Of a DNA stretch of 64,000 nucleotides, positions 36,444 to 47,452 are shown piece after piece. Origin of the DNA: Dactylorhiza incarnata (taxonomy: Eukaryota > Streptophyta > Magnoliopsida > Asparagales > Orchidaceae). A program made the position numbers and the translations under genes. Positions within the stretch are counted from its first letter, which is position 1. Each line of letters starts with the position of its first letter. The notes under the pieces were generated by a model. The model searched no databases. It was not told where the DNA came from and worked only from the letters and a program-made list of their open reading frames with translations. Location: assembly GCA_033032865.1 (NCBI GenBank), contig JAWHQI010000068.1:7068001-7132000 (forward strand), given 5' to 3'.

Positions 36444-38297
36444 AAAGTCGTCGTGTTCTCCACGCCATCTAAGAGTGAACGAGTCGACCGAGCTGAAATC
36501 CTCCGGAATACAAAATATGGTGCCAATAAGGAAGATCTTCTATTCGAAGGATGTGAAGTGGTGAGGAATGGATTCTCAGAAGGCTCAGAAGAAATCCAAG
36601 GCACCATTAAGCTGCTCGAGACCATCGGCTTGGAATATGCCCTCTCTGAGCCCACAGTAATACTAAGAAGAGAAGTGATGGAGTTCTACTCAAATGCCAA
36701 GGGTGACTCCAAGGGAACGTCTGTGCAAAGCAAAATTAACGGGATAAAGATTGAGGTGAATCCCAAAAGATTGAACAGGGCTCTTCAGTTGCCAATGTTT
36801 ACTAAGGGGGAGGAAGACGAAACGATTACTCAGGAAGAACTCGTCAAGGCTCTGGCTTGGTGTGGAAACTCGAGCAAAACCTATGGATCCTTGGAAAGGT
36901 AAAGCTTAAATCAACAAGGAAAGTTGTTGGCAGACATTGTGGGAAAAGCCCTCCTCTGCAAGGTAGGGTCACATGATAGGATATCCAAGACTATGTTCGA
37001 ATTAATGGCAAGAATAATCCTTACTAAAAGGACCAACTGGGGTCAGCACATCTTTAAGAGGATACAAGAAAGCTTTCAAGCTCCAAATCATGGAAGAATT
37101 CTATCTTTATACCTTCTGCAAACCTACCCAGAAAGCTTCAACAAAAGCTATGGAGTCAAAATACATCAAATGAAAAGAATGGACATCAAAATCCTTGCAA
37201 GATGGGAGAAAACTCTGACTAAGCCTCCCACGAAGACAGAAACTGCGGAAGATGCAAAGAGGAAGGGAGAAAACTCATCTGAAGAGAGTAAGTCAGGGAA
37301 CAGCTCTCCTCCATCTGGCTCAGAGGCAGCTGCAGAAACAAGGAATGTCGCCCTCCAGACCTCTGATCTAAGTCAAGGATTCAGGATATCTGCAAGCACA
37401 GATCCAAGAAGTGCTGAAATTAAGGGGGAGAAAAACAATGAGATCCCTGCTCAAGTACAAACAGTGATCCAAAAGATCATAGGGGATGAGGATGCTAAAC
37501 ATTCTGAGTCTGCAATGCAAGAGGGCAATCAAGAAATCCCTGCTGATGGAACTAGCAGTGATCAGCAAGGTCCTAAAAAGGTGAGTAAGCCAAGCCACTC
37601 ACCAATAGGAAAATCTCTATCTCCAATACTGGAAGGGGATGAAGAAGAGGATCAAGAGGGATCATCTACAGAGAATAGACAAGAAGAGCCCTCCCTTCTA
37701 TCTCAAATAAAGATGCTCCTGGAAGAGCAAAGGATAAAACTAGAAAGACATGTCACCTCTGCCATCAATGATCTAAGAAAGGAACTATCTACTGAAACAG
37801 CAAACCTAAGAAATGATTTGAAAAGCCTACAAGATTACAATACCCGCTCTCACAAAGCTATAATTAACCTAGGGATCAATCAGTCATCGATTATCGGCAA
37901 CATAGAAAAGGCCTATGTTGCATCAACCAAGAGAATGGCTGAACACAAAGCTGACATCAAAGAAAGTCTAGATCAACAAAATAAAGATTTAGATAGTCAT
38001 CTGCTGGAGACCAAGAATCACTTGGAAGCTGGAATTCACATGCTCAAAAACAAGATATTGGCCTCTGAAGAGAACCTCCAAAAAGGGATATCTGAATAAA
38101 TCATAAAGGGGAAGAGATCAATGATAAAGGCCAGCCATTATCATGCCATCTGGACCTCGAACACTATCAGGGAAGCAATGAATCTTCCTTCCCTTTGTTA
38201 TGACGAGCCTACCGTAGGTCCCTGTACAGATATTCCTGAAACTAATAAGGATAAAGAAACAATTGAGACTAAAGAAATTAGAAAGAGAAAGTACTAG
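36444..38297 (+). pseudogene. Second ORF of SIRE-like element: transposon-type domain plus coiled coil
   Basis: One frame runs from about 36444 to 38297 with only two stops (TAA 36900-36902 and 38097-38099), about 615 codons. The first ATG in frame is well inside, so the start is uncertain. The N-terminal 270 residues (REVMEFYSNAKGD, NGIKIEVNPKRLNRALQLP, FELMARIILTKRTNWGQ, LSLYLLQTYPE) resemble the plant putative transposon protein domain and the extra or envelope-like ORF of SIRE elements. A low-complexity acidic linker follows, then a long coiled coil (LLEEQRIKLERHVTSAINDL) and a basic tail, KEIRKRKY. No clear membrane segment or signal peptide is visible. Function unknown. Confidence 0.75.
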
Positions 38298-38564
38298 GAA
38301 GATATGGAGAAAAAGGAGCAGGAATGTCAAAGGAATATCTGATACAAATGCACCAGATATATAGATGGGTAAATATAGAAATGTCAAAACTCTTCTAAAC
38401 ATTCGGCACTAATTATAAATGAAGAAATATTTGTCAAAATTCTGTGTTTACTTAATTTTGCTGAAATGTCATCATTACGTGCATATCTGCTTAAATGTTA
38501 ATATCTGTTATGAGAATGACAGTTATCATTGAGTGGGTTATGACTTCTTCAAATAGGGGGAGAT

Positions 38565-40166
38565 TGTTGGGAACAGTGCCCTGCAGTGTTCCTGATTTGA
38601 AGAAGTGCTCAGCTCAATGATAAATGCAAGTTGTATTTGACATACCATCTAGTTCATGCTTGTAGGAATCGACAATATGTCATGTACTTTAGTTATTTTA
38701 CTAAGTACTATATCATCGAGAAGAACAAGCGATATCGACGACAATGCGTGCTTGTCGTCGTAATGACGGGCAGAGCAGCAGCCACTGAGAAGCAAAGTAT
38801 TCGTCGACCGCTGAGACATGGCGAGATCATCGAACGAAGAATGCCGGGCGAGATCGTCGAACGAAGAATGGCGATCGTCGAACAAAGGATGGCAAGTTCA
38901 TCGATCGTAGAATGCTGTTCGTCGAACACAGAGAAGTCACAGGACATCGTCGTGTGGAACTCATTTCGTCGAGAGAACAATATGATTACGACGACATGAT
39001 GCAAGAAGGAAGCTCATGACGAAACTGTCAGAGAAAGAAGATCGTCGTATATACATAATCGCCAGGATATCTTATATCGTCGAGATACCTCCATCAGTGG
39101 CAGAAGGAAGATCGCGACGACAAAGTCAGAGACAGCTTGTCGTCGTAATGATGCAGATATCTTCAAGACAGAATTCAAATCTTGCGGACGTGATGTCAGC
39201 AATTAATGCCGCCGCCTGATTGTCCAATCAGGGCCTGCTATGATGGATGGGCTTCTGATAGTAAAGGAAATTTTATGTGACCGTTATACGGCTTGTTCGT
39301 CCTATAAAAGGGAACAGTGTTGCCATAGAAAAAGAAGCTTGCTGTGCAAGAAAAAGAATGAGAAAAAGAATCCCGCCGCTCTTCAATAGAACAATATTTT
39401 TCAGCGGAGAAGAAAGAGAACAAGAATCAAGAGTTCTCATAAGAATCAGTCATCTCCATTGACTGAGAAGTCGCCATTCAACATCAGGCAAAAGAAGAAG
39501 AGGCTGAAGAAGATCCAGAGCTGAAACTCAAAATCAAGAAGCATCTTCTTCATCCTTAAGAAGCCGATCTTCATCATGGATAAGTTGCCAGATTTCATCT
39601 GGCTGAAGAAACAGTTTATTTTATTACTGTATTTTCTTGTAAGGCTTGCGGGCCAAATTTGTTTAGCTTGAGGGCTGAGAGCTGTGAGGCTTGAGGGCCA
39701 GGGCAGTGCGCTTGCGGGTGCGATGTGTCGAGCTTGCGGGCTCGGGGGCAGTAGGGGCTTGCGGGCCTAGGCTGTTGGGACTTGCGGGTCCAAGTTGTAG
39801 GGATTGAGGTCCTGAGTGTCGAGCTTGCGGGCTCGGGGGCAGTAAGGGCTTGAGGGCTTAGGCTGTTGGGACTTGCGGGTCCGTGTTGTAAGGCTTGAGG
39901 GCCTGAAGTTTTTGGCGGTGTTTGCCGAGCCTAGCACACTGCTGGGTAGGCACAGAGGGAGATAGGACTACTCAAGACATCCGGTCTTGAGGAACCTCTA
40001 TAGATCATTGTGTGTTTTCTGTGGATTGTTCTTTATTTCTTAGATCTATTAACCAGAAAGTAAGAAAAACCTAAAGGGGGTTATTATAAACAGAAGAACC
40101 TATTCACCTCCCCCCCCCCCCCCCCCCCCCCTCTAGGTGATTAAGTAGACACCCCAATAAACAACA
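38565..40166 (+). repeat. SIRE-like non-autonomous 3' LTR
   Basis: Starts TGTTGGGAACAGTG and ends AATAAACAACA before CAGTT. It has the same TCGTCGAA motifs, TATA box TATAAAAG (39303-39310), and the GGCTTGCGGGCC-type repeats (39640-39910). A run of 22 C (40110-40131) near the end accounts for most of the extra length over the 5' LTR. Confidence 0.95.
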
Positions 40167-40171
40167 CAGTT

Positions 40172-40935
40172 CCTACACTAGTGACCTACCTTCCCACAAT
40201 GGTGGTAATTCCCTTCCTTGGCCAGTCCTTTCTTTTTCAGTGATGAAGACTTGGAATTAAGATATGACTTAGATCCAATCTTAGTCTTCTTTAATCCCTT
40301 GGCCTTGCCCTTACCTTTATGTACCATCAATATGTGGCTAGTAGGCTTGCCCTTCTTCATATTATTCTCAGCAGTTTGTAACATGCCTAGAAGCTCGGGC
40401 AGTGTCTCGTCAATTTCATTCATATTGTAATTTAAGTTAATCTGCTCATAACAGTCCGACAACGATTGCAGGATAAAGTCTGTGGCCAACTCTTGGCCTA
40501 TGGGAAAACCCAATCATTCAAGGTTCTCAATGTACCTAATCATTTTATGTACATGAGTTCCAATTGGGTCACGAGATCCCATCTTGCATTGACATAATGC
40601 CTTTGATGCATCAAACCTCTTTTGTCGAGCTTAACCTTGAAACATTTTCTTAAGGTGCTCAATTATCTCATAACCACACAATGTCTCATGTTGCTTCTGA
40701 AGCTCAGAGGTCATTGTGGCAAACATCATGCATTTAACATCCAAGGAGTCATCTTGATACTTCTTATAAGCCTCTTTATCTGCTCGAGAGGAAGATCTGA
40801 GTGGCACCTCAGGGGGATCTAGGACGTAGAGCTTACTCTCTTATTTGAGGAAAATCCTCAGTTTTTTATGCCAGTCTAAGAAATTTGTTCCATTGAGCTT
40901 GTCCTTCTCAAGGATAGCTATCGGGACATGATGGA
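40172..40935 (-). pseudogene. copia-2 gag remnant (continues at 32527-32603)
   Basis: On the minus strand: LEKDKLNGTNFLDWHKKLRIFL, then EVPLRSSSRADKEAYKKY, LGFPIGQELATDFILQSL and LNYNMNEIDETLPELLGML, the UBN2-type gag core. The zinc knuckle near 40165-40205 reads HHCGKVGH, stop, CRNC, with its first Cys replaced by His (YHHCGKVGH) and a TAG within. The codons continue at 32603 leftward (YIEDLQKKKGTVIF, then FVIEIN) once the SIRE-like insertion is removed. Stops at several points. A likely ATG lies near 40930, but the start is not certain. Confidence 0.85.
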
Positions 40936-41340
40936 GTGTGAATTACTGTCCATGAAAATTCTACAAGAATTCTGCAAAGTCTATTAGTACTATTTTTGGA
41001 AATACATTTTATTTAATAAGGACATTTATTAAATTCTCTTACTATTTTCTTCGAATTAACAACCCTTAATGTCAATTCGGAGAGTTTATGCGAGCTACTC
41101 TGTAGTGGCACAAGATCCATATTTCATCCCCATGATGAGTCAGCTTTGGATGATCACCCATAATGTGGTTATTTAGGTAGATACATTTGTGAATTGAATA
41201 ATATAAAACTCTTGTATGGTTGGTGAATAATTATTATTCGCATCCATCTTATGGTGCATGCCAACCCTTTGTATCTAGGAAATCAACTGTTAAGGTCACC
41301 TAGTTAAGTTGTAGCCGATGTAAGCAGTGATATATTTTAA
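40936..41340 (-). other. Probable copia-2 leader; right end unresolved
   Basis: AT-rich DNA to the right of copia-2 gag. No TGGTATCAGAGC primer site and no second copy of the 3' LTR start were found, so the boundary between copia-2 and the Athila-like element is lost somewhere here. Confidence 0.4.
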
Positions 41341-42229
41341 TTATCCACTCGCACCCTGATGATTTAATTTGGTGTTGATTTTCTTTTGAAAGCTTTTTGA
41401 GATTTATCCAAACTAATCTTCGATAAAGGCAAGTATACCTGATCGCATATAGTATATGATATTTTTTTTAGAAAATATCAAGGTCGTATTTTTCCACGGA
41501 TCGTGTTGATTATTCTTACTTATAAGGAATGAACTATTATTTTATCGAAATAAGATTTTGAGTTGGTTTTAAATTTTTAGAGAGGGATAATAAAAGTATA
41601 ACTAGGTTTTGAAAACGATGATAAAGATAGCGCCCGATGTCGAATTACCTTGAGATGAAAATAGCTTTTTAGAAGTAAAAGATCTGATTTTTCAAAACAT
41701 TAGAACGACTTGGCCGTGGTGGTTCCATAAGTATGAATGCAACTCTCTCAAGGGTACGCCCACCTGAGATTAAGAATATTCGACCGAACTCTCGTTCTTT
41801 AATTGAATATCCTTAATACTCGTTTTATGTTGTGAACCCCGCTATTGGGATTTTATTCCAATTCAGGAGACTTACCTCATCCTCTCTCGAGGGTAGGGCA
41901 TAATTCTCTAAACCCGCGAGCGATCAATCCGTACGCATGAGCCTCTCGGCTAACTAGTGTATGGAAATGGAAATGAAATCCACACATCGATTATGGGGTT
42001 CCATTCAACATTTTTCTCTGGTAAACCTTAAGCTCGTTAATTGATTAGAAAAGAAAGAGATTTTTTAATTTTAGAAAACCATTTATTTATACCAATTCTC
42101 TACGACATAGTGTGCTAAAAAGGATTATCCACTCATCGGAATGGGGACGTCTTTAGTGATTAAAAAGTACATGATAATATTTTAAGCGAATATGAGTGTG
42201 TTTAGCAAAAATTAAAGAAAGACAATTAA

Positions 42230-42460
42230 AAACACACTAAAATAAAAACTCACACACTCTACACACTAAATCGAAAACTCACACACTCTACAATAATTTA
42301 AATGACAATTAATAAATCACACTCACGCACTCTACTTTAAATTAAAACTAAGTTACAAAAATTGTAAAACTATCTCATACACACACACACTCTACTTTAC
42401 AGAAAACTAAGTTACAAAAAATGTAAAAGTTATCTCATACACGCACACACTCTCTACTTT
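42230..42460. repeat. CACACACTCTAC direct repeats
   Basis: Repeated ACACACTCTAC blocks. Two copies of a unit of about 58-68 bp share AAAACTAAGTTACAAAAA, TGTAAAA and TATCTCATACAC (about 42345-42402 and 42403-42462). They probably lie inside the Athila-like LTR or its flank. Confidence 0.75.
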
Positions 42461-42899
42461 GAAATGAAAAACTGAAATGAAAGAAAGCATAAAAACTATT
42501 CTTACAGAATGAAGTCTTATTTCCATTGACATATGATCTTTTAAAAATTTCTTCTTCTATTTTCATGTCATGCTAAATGGGTGCATACAAGGGGGTTTTC
42601 AAGAGAAATTCTAGAATAATAAAAAATATTTTTTGAGCAACCATAGTAATTTTAATATTCCTAAATTCCTAAAGGCATAAAGTAGAGATAATTGAGGTCT
42701 AAGGTTATTTTTCTAACATAATACACATGTCTCTATTTTAGATAATTTAGAAGTAGTGCTTGAAAATAAATCCTCTATTTAAATTAGAAACACAAGATAT
42801 TCTTTAAAACTTTACCCGGATGTTTAAATCTATTTACCTATGATGAAAAATGTCTAGAAAATTAAAAATTATGAAAATCCACAAATAGATAATCTCTAA

Positions 42900-43265
42900 A
42901 CTAGGTGCTTGGAAAAGAAAAATGTGGGTTTTATTTTATTTTTGGTTTTGTTTTTTTCCGACTACAAAATAAACATATTTTTGGAGAATTCTGGGGTTTT
43001 GTAAATTTTATTTGGTTTTTCTATGAAATGAAATATTCTTGTAAATTTTGGTGTTTTTGTTATGAAATAAAATATATGTTTTTAGTTTTTTATACTTTTT
43101 GGTTTTGTACATAATTATTGAAATGAAAACAACTACTACGAAATAAACTATTTTTTTTTTTTTGAAATTTTGTGGTTTTGTAATTTTTTTGGTTTTTCAC
43201 ATAATTTTTGAAATGAAAACAGCTACTATTTTTTTTGTAAAATTTTGTGGTTTTGTAATGAAAAT
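42900..43265. repeat. T-rich imperfect repeats with a 90-bp duplication
   Basis: The plus strand is dominated by GGTTTTGT and TTTTTGG motifs. GGTTTTGTACATAATTATTG at 43101 recurs as GGTTTTTCACATAATTTTTG at 43191, giving a 90-bp period. It lies just inside the proposed LTR start, and the minus-strand frame here is a by-product. Confidence 0.7.
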
Positions 43266-43589
43266 AGGAAAACACCCTCATACTTAAAACCCAACATTGT
43301 TCCCAATGTTGTAAATTAAGTATGAAAAATCTAGCAAAGTAAAATGAAAGTGCGGTTTGTACAAAAAGGAAGGGGAGGAAAAAGGCTTCCCTGAACTGAT
43401 ATCGGCGAGGTCATAAAAAACCATGCAAAAACATGTAAAAAAATGAAGTATAATAAAATATTAGATAGATATGGTGTGCCTCCCATTAGCGCTTTATTTA
43501 CCATCGCGTAGATTGACTAATTGGGCGTGGTGAGATTATAATTTGGGGAGGGATAAAGATTCAATATTTTCATCCACTGGATCGCCCGC

Positions 43590-44854
43590 AAGATAAACTT
43601 TTAAACGGTGCCCGTTAAATTTAAAAAAGTTTTAAACGATGCCCGTTGACTTTAAATGAGCCTTTTTCGGCGTGGGAGATAAGAACGGTCCCATATGGCC
43701 AAACCTCTTTAACTTCAAAGGGGCTGGACCAGTGAGATTTTAACTTACCCAGAAAAAGCTTGAGGTGTGATTTATCAAGAAGGACAAGATCGCCCGGCGC
43801 AAAAGTTTTTGGAAATTTTATTTTTTGATCGTGGTAGAACTTAGAACACTACTTATAAAATTTATTACTCTCATAAGCGTTCGCACGCCATTCATCGAGT
43901 TCATTTAGGTGAAATTTTCTACTTTCGAAGGCTAAGTATGAATCGAGGTTTAAAAATTTTAGAGCCCAAAAGGCGTGGTGCTCTAACTCTACCAGTAAAT
44001 TGCACGTTTTGCCATAGACTAATCGATATAGCATACAACCGATGGAGGTCTTGTACACCATACGATACACCCACAGTACGTCATCGAGTTTTATGGACTA
44101 ATCTTTCCTATTCAATGAAACGGGTTTTTTCTAGAATGTGTTTGATTTCTCGATTTACTACCTCAACTTGGCCACTTATTTGGGGTTGATAGGCGGTGGC
44201 GAGCTTGTGCGTAACTCCATACTTAGATAGGATTTTTGTAAATTGGACATTGCAGAAGTGCATACCCATATCACTTACTATTGCGCTGGGCATGCAGAAG
44301 CGAGAAAATAATTTTTTCAGAAAATTGACGATGACTCTCGCATTGTTGGTGGGGAGAGATTGCGCTTCCGCCCACCTAGATACGTAGTCAACCGCCACTA
44401 AAATATAGCGGTTGTTAAAAGAAGAAGGTAGGGAGCCTACAAAATCTATGCCCCATAAATCAAAGATTTCCCACACTAGAAAAAGGTTTAGGGGCATTTT
44501 TTCTTTACGAGAGATGTTACCCGACCGCTGGCAGGTATCGCAGAAACTCACAAAAGTGCGAGCATCTTTGAAAAGAGTGGGCCAATAAAAGCCCACCTCT
44601 AGCGCCTTCCACGCGGTCCGGTTGGCTTGAAAATGTCCACTAGCCAAACCCTCGTGTCAGTGCTGCAAAATTTATGCACCCTCCTCGCTTGAAACACATC
44701 TCCATAATACTTGGTCCACACATACGCGAAAGAGAAAAAGGTCCTCCCAAAAAGGGGTTTTCAAATCAAAAAAGAATTTCTTCTATTGCTGGGTCAAAAA
44801 ATCTTTTGGAAGGACCCGTGCAACTAGATAGTTTGCGTAGTCTACGAACCAAGG
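43590..44854 (-). pseudogene. Athila-like integrase remnant
   Basis: The HHCC zinc region is seen as [14 protein letters not shown] and [16 protein letters not shown]. The core has [15 protein letters not shown] (first Asp), [10 protein letters not shown] (second Asp) and [18 protein letters not shown] (Glu), so all three catalytic residues are present in the 44108-44647 frame. The C-terminal part (43849-44070 and to about 43590) includes GCMLYRLVYGKTCNLLVELEH, FAPGDLVLLDKSHLKL and FKVNGHRLK, interrupted by stops. The 5' part up to 44854 is decayed and ends at the non-autonomous insertion. Confidence 0.85.
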
Positions 44855-45164
44855 GGTGGTGATGAGTCCAGTTTATATACATATTTTAGGACTCATTTAG
44901 GCTTAGTATCATGCATAGGTACTGTATATTAGGTTGATTATCGCTTATATTGGATTAGTTGGTTATTTGCGTAAATAGTACCTTCCTTAGCCTACTTCTG
45001 TGTGTTATCTCGGATGTTCCCTTTTATTCTCTTTGGTGCATATTTTATGCCGCTGGGTGCTTTGTTTCTAGGCCCCGGTGGGTATGTGTGCGTTTGCTGC
45101 AGGTACCAGGAGCTGAAATGCATTCCAAGGGGGCAATCCATGTGATTCCATGAAGATCTGGACC

Positions 45165-45425
45165 TGATCGTGCGATTTGTTCACGCACGATTAGGCGCAC
45201 GATCACTATTCAGATCGCATGATCAAATACAGATGGTCGTCCAGGCTGTAGTTTGCTCACGCACGACCAATGACTATAGTGCGCACGACCACTGGTCGTG
45301 CGCCACTGACCGTGCATTAATTAACCATCTTCTCCTCTACTACAGGTTGACTGCGCACGATCAGTAGCATTACTTTGCGCACGACCACTGGTCGTGCGCC
45401 ACTTCTCGTGCGTAGTGTTTATTCT
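45165..45425. promoter_or_regulatory. Array of CACGAYC/GRTCGTG motifs in U3
   Basis: About eleven copies of CACGATC, CACGACC or their complements in 260 bp, directly upstream of the TATA-like box. Two form perfect palindromes with 11-base arms and one central base (45281-45303 and 45377-45399): arm GCGCACGACCA, centre C, arm TGGTCGTGCGC. The same array is in the 3' LTR (49817-49838 with one arm mismatch; 49913-49935 perfect). A role as enhancer or protein-binding site is inference. Confidence 0.7.
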
Positions 45426-45431
45426 GCTCTG

Positions 45432-45439
45432 TATTTAAA
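45432..45439 (+). promoter_or_regulatory. TATA-like box, non-autonomous element 5' LTR
   Basis: TATTTAAA just after the palindrome array; conserved at 49968-49975 in the 3' LTR. Confidence 0.6.
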
Positions 45440-46414
45440 GTCCGGCTCCACGATTTTAGGGCATTCAGACAGAGTGGGGGCGCGAATTCTTCCGCAAGAT
45501 CCGCCGTTTTCCCTCTCCAAGCTCCATCCATCCATCCCCTTCCTTGGGAAAGCTTCTTCCATCGATCCTAAGCTCCACCAAGGGTTCCGGAAGCTTTCCC
45601 CGCCATCTACAGCAAGCATTTCAAGTTGCGGCATCTCCTTTTGGGTCAAGGGGAAGAGACCCAGCTCTGAGAAGAAGACGGATGATGGTTGGAGGTAGTG
45701 ACAGACTCTGAACACCGGAAGCAACCAAGGACTGAGCTCGGAGGAGGCTTGACAACCCCCCATTCCGACCAAGATCTACGGCGATGCTTCTCATCTCGTG
45801 GTTTCCTCTACGCTCTCTCTTTTGGAAATGTATGCTTAACTTTCGTATTGAACTAGTGTGATTTCTATTTGTGTATGAATGAAATATACTCTTGTTTTAT
45901 CTTTCGCTTAATGCTTTGCTGTGATGCACTCCGCCCCCGCTCCACTTCCACACACACATTCCAGCTAGCCATCTAGCAATTGCTAGTGGTAACTTTGGCG
46001 AAGAGGTGAATATGACCCTCACAAAACCCTGCACTGTGGCCATTTCACCCACTTACCAAAGCGCGGCATCGCGGCCGCTGCACTCACCCCCACTTTGCGA
46101 AGAAAAGTGTTCGACCCTCAATCATCACAGTTACTTTCCGTCCACGCGCCTTTCGAAGCACGGCATCGCGGCCGTTGCATCCATCCCGCCTTGCGAAGCA
46201 GAGTTTTGACCCGCATCTCATTTCTGTGTAGTAACTTAGGACACCAATCACAATGCCCTTGTTTTTACTTTCTTTTACTCGTCGTAACAATCGACTCACC
46301 ACGCATTCCGTTCACCAGAACCTGCATTCCTTGAGAGACGATATTCGGGGAAGCTATTCCCAATTTTATTACTTGACAGCGACCGGTGCACATGCCGAAC
46401 ACGCATCAAGTTTT

Positions 46415-46432
46415 TGGCGTCGTTGCCGGGGA
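46415..46432 (+). other. Primer binding site, tRNA-Asp
   Basis: TGGCGTCGTTGCCGGGGA, six bases after the LTR end, matches the complement of the 3' end of plant tRNA-Asp except one base (T for C at position 6). This primer is used by several plant gypsy groups. Confidence 0.85.
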
Positions 46433-46534
46433 ATGCAGGCGTGATCATTTCGTGTTTGTGAATCGATTGTTTTCGATTGGGTCTTTTATTCTTCTTAATT
46501 TACTCTTTTTCATGTTATTTTCTTCTTCTATATC

Positions 46535-47452
46535 ATGTGGGCGCATTTGAATATCAGATGTCGTTGGTGTGGGGACACATCCCACGCTAGTGATAGGTGT
46601 CCCAAAGAGTATGGTGTTGTTCAGAAACCATACAGGTCCCATAAATCTATTGGCTCCTCTACTGCGCCTCCGATGTCGCACTATTACGCGGCTACCGCAC
46701 CTTGGGGGCCGGCAAAGTCGGTAAAGCAGTGTTTATTTTGCAAAAGTAGAGAGCACGCCTTGAAGGACTGTGCGGATTATCTTCGCCAATTGGCGGATGA
46801 CGATGAGCCGGATATCCGGATCGTCCCATCCTCAAATTCGGCGAACATAGCTCCTTCCTCTGGTTACGTGTCACTTCCACCTTCACTTTTTGAAGGCTCT
46901 GGAATCAATACGTGCATCAGTGTCCCTCATGACCCTATTTCTGATGCGACCCCCCATACCTCTTCGGTTCACGTACCACTTTGCGTGGATTTGTGCCATT
47001 GTGTGGAGAGTGAGCCCGAACTCTCAAGTGGCACGTCTTCTCCCACTACACACGAATCTACATCTATTTCTGATATTGTAATTAAGGTCAATTTGCAGGA
47101 TGTTGCAGACCTGCGCGGTGTCGTGCCCACTCTCATGGAGGAAGACAGTCTCGATTGTGCCGAAGCAACCGTTTCGGTCCAGTGCGAGGAAGTCCAAGTT
47201 ATAGAGGAGGCCATTACGTGCGTTGTTGAGTCTAGTGAAATCTTCGATGATATCATCAGTTTGTCTTTGTCGCACCCTATGGGGAATAAACCGGGATTAT
47301 CCCCTCAGATGAGATTTCTTTTAGTTTTTCTTCCAATTTATTTCCTGACCCCCTTTCTTTATGTACAAGAATGCAGGATGCCCCTCCTCCGGTTGATCAG
47401 TCCTTATGCATGGAGGAGCCAAAAGCCTGGCGGGGTGAGGAAGGTACAGTGA
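46535..47452 (+). CDS. Gag-derived double zinc-knuckle ORF (305 codons)
   Basis: Uninterrupted from ATG at 46535. Two CCHC knuckles lie near the start: CRWCGDTSHASDRC (residues about 9-22) and CLFCKSREHALKDC (about 68-81), both with the CX2CX4HX4C spacing of nucleic-acid-binding gag. The rest is Ser/Thr/Glu-rich without recognised domains, and the last 60 residues look random. There is no upstream gag core, so it may serve only for RNA binding, or be a relic. It is one of few frames here without a stop, but conservation cannot be judged from one copy. Confidence 0.6.
   Translation: MWAHLNIRCRWCGDTSHASDRCPKEYGVVQKPYRSHKSIGSSTAPPMSHYYAATAPWGPAKSVKQCLFCKSREHALKDCADYLRQLADDDEPDIRIVPSSNSANIAPSSGYVSLPPSLFEGSGINTCISVPHDPISDATPHTSSVHVPLCVDLCHCVESEPELSSGTSSPTTHESTSISDIVIKVNLQDVADLRGVVPTLMEEDSLDCAEATVSVQCEEVQVIEEAITCVVESSEIFDDIISLSLSHPMGNKPGLSPQMRFLLVFLPIYFLTPFLYVQECRMPLLRLISPYAWRSQKPGGVRKVQ

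Larger units (their letters stand above)
32609..40166 (+). mobile_element. SIRE-like non-autonomous copia element with gag plus a second ORF, no pol
   Basis: LTRs of 1585 and 1602 bp, initiator-Met primer site, shortened gag, a second long ORF and a purine tract (38551-38564, AAATAGGGGGAGAT). Target duplication CAGTT (32604-32608 and 40167-40171) is perfect, placed in the gag of copia-2. The internal region is only about 4.4 kb; protease, integrase, RT and RNase H are all absent. Gag and LTR motifs match the SIRE-like element at 51348, which keeps pol and could be a relative of its former helper. It would depend on enzymes from such a helper. Confidence 0.9.
19965..41140 (-). mobile_element. 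copia-2: minus-strand Ty1/copia element, split twice
   Basis: From right to left it reads gag (40172-40935 plus 32527-32603), protease (24662-25161), integrase, RT, RNase H (to about 22100), a purine tract (21116-21129) and the 3' LTR (19965-21115). The coding order on the minus strand is exact once the insertions at 25162-32521 and 32609-40166 are removed; for example VIEIN at 32527 joins STPSYWVLDTG at 25161. The sequence belongs to the widespread plant copia type with WVLDTG..SHIC protease and RSDRGGEY integrase motifs. The 5' LTR and primer site were not found, so the right end (given approximately) is truncated or unrecognised. Confidence 0.85.
44860..46408 (+). repeat. Non-autonomous element 5' LTR
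   Basis: Starts TGATGAGTCCAGTTTATA and ends CGAACACGCATCA. It holds a palindrome array in U3 (45165-45425), a TATA-like box (45432-45439), and near the end a coding-like GCGGCATCGCGGCCG repeat (about 46062-46175). It is 1549 bp long. Confidence 0.95.

Noticed and set aside
36444..38297. Calling the second ORF a true envelope protein
   Set aside because: No signal peptide, membrane segment or glycosylation pattern was evident; only the position after gag resembles the envelope-like ORF of SIRE elements.
43090..43281. Minus-strand frame with repeated Lys/Asn/Tyr motif
   Set aside because: Product of the T-rich 90-bp duplication; no sign of coding constraint.
45170..46334. Several 60-110 codon frames in the Athila-related LTRs
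   Set aside because: They duplicate between LTRs because the DNA does; CACGAC repeats create Ala/Arg/His patterns without any family match.
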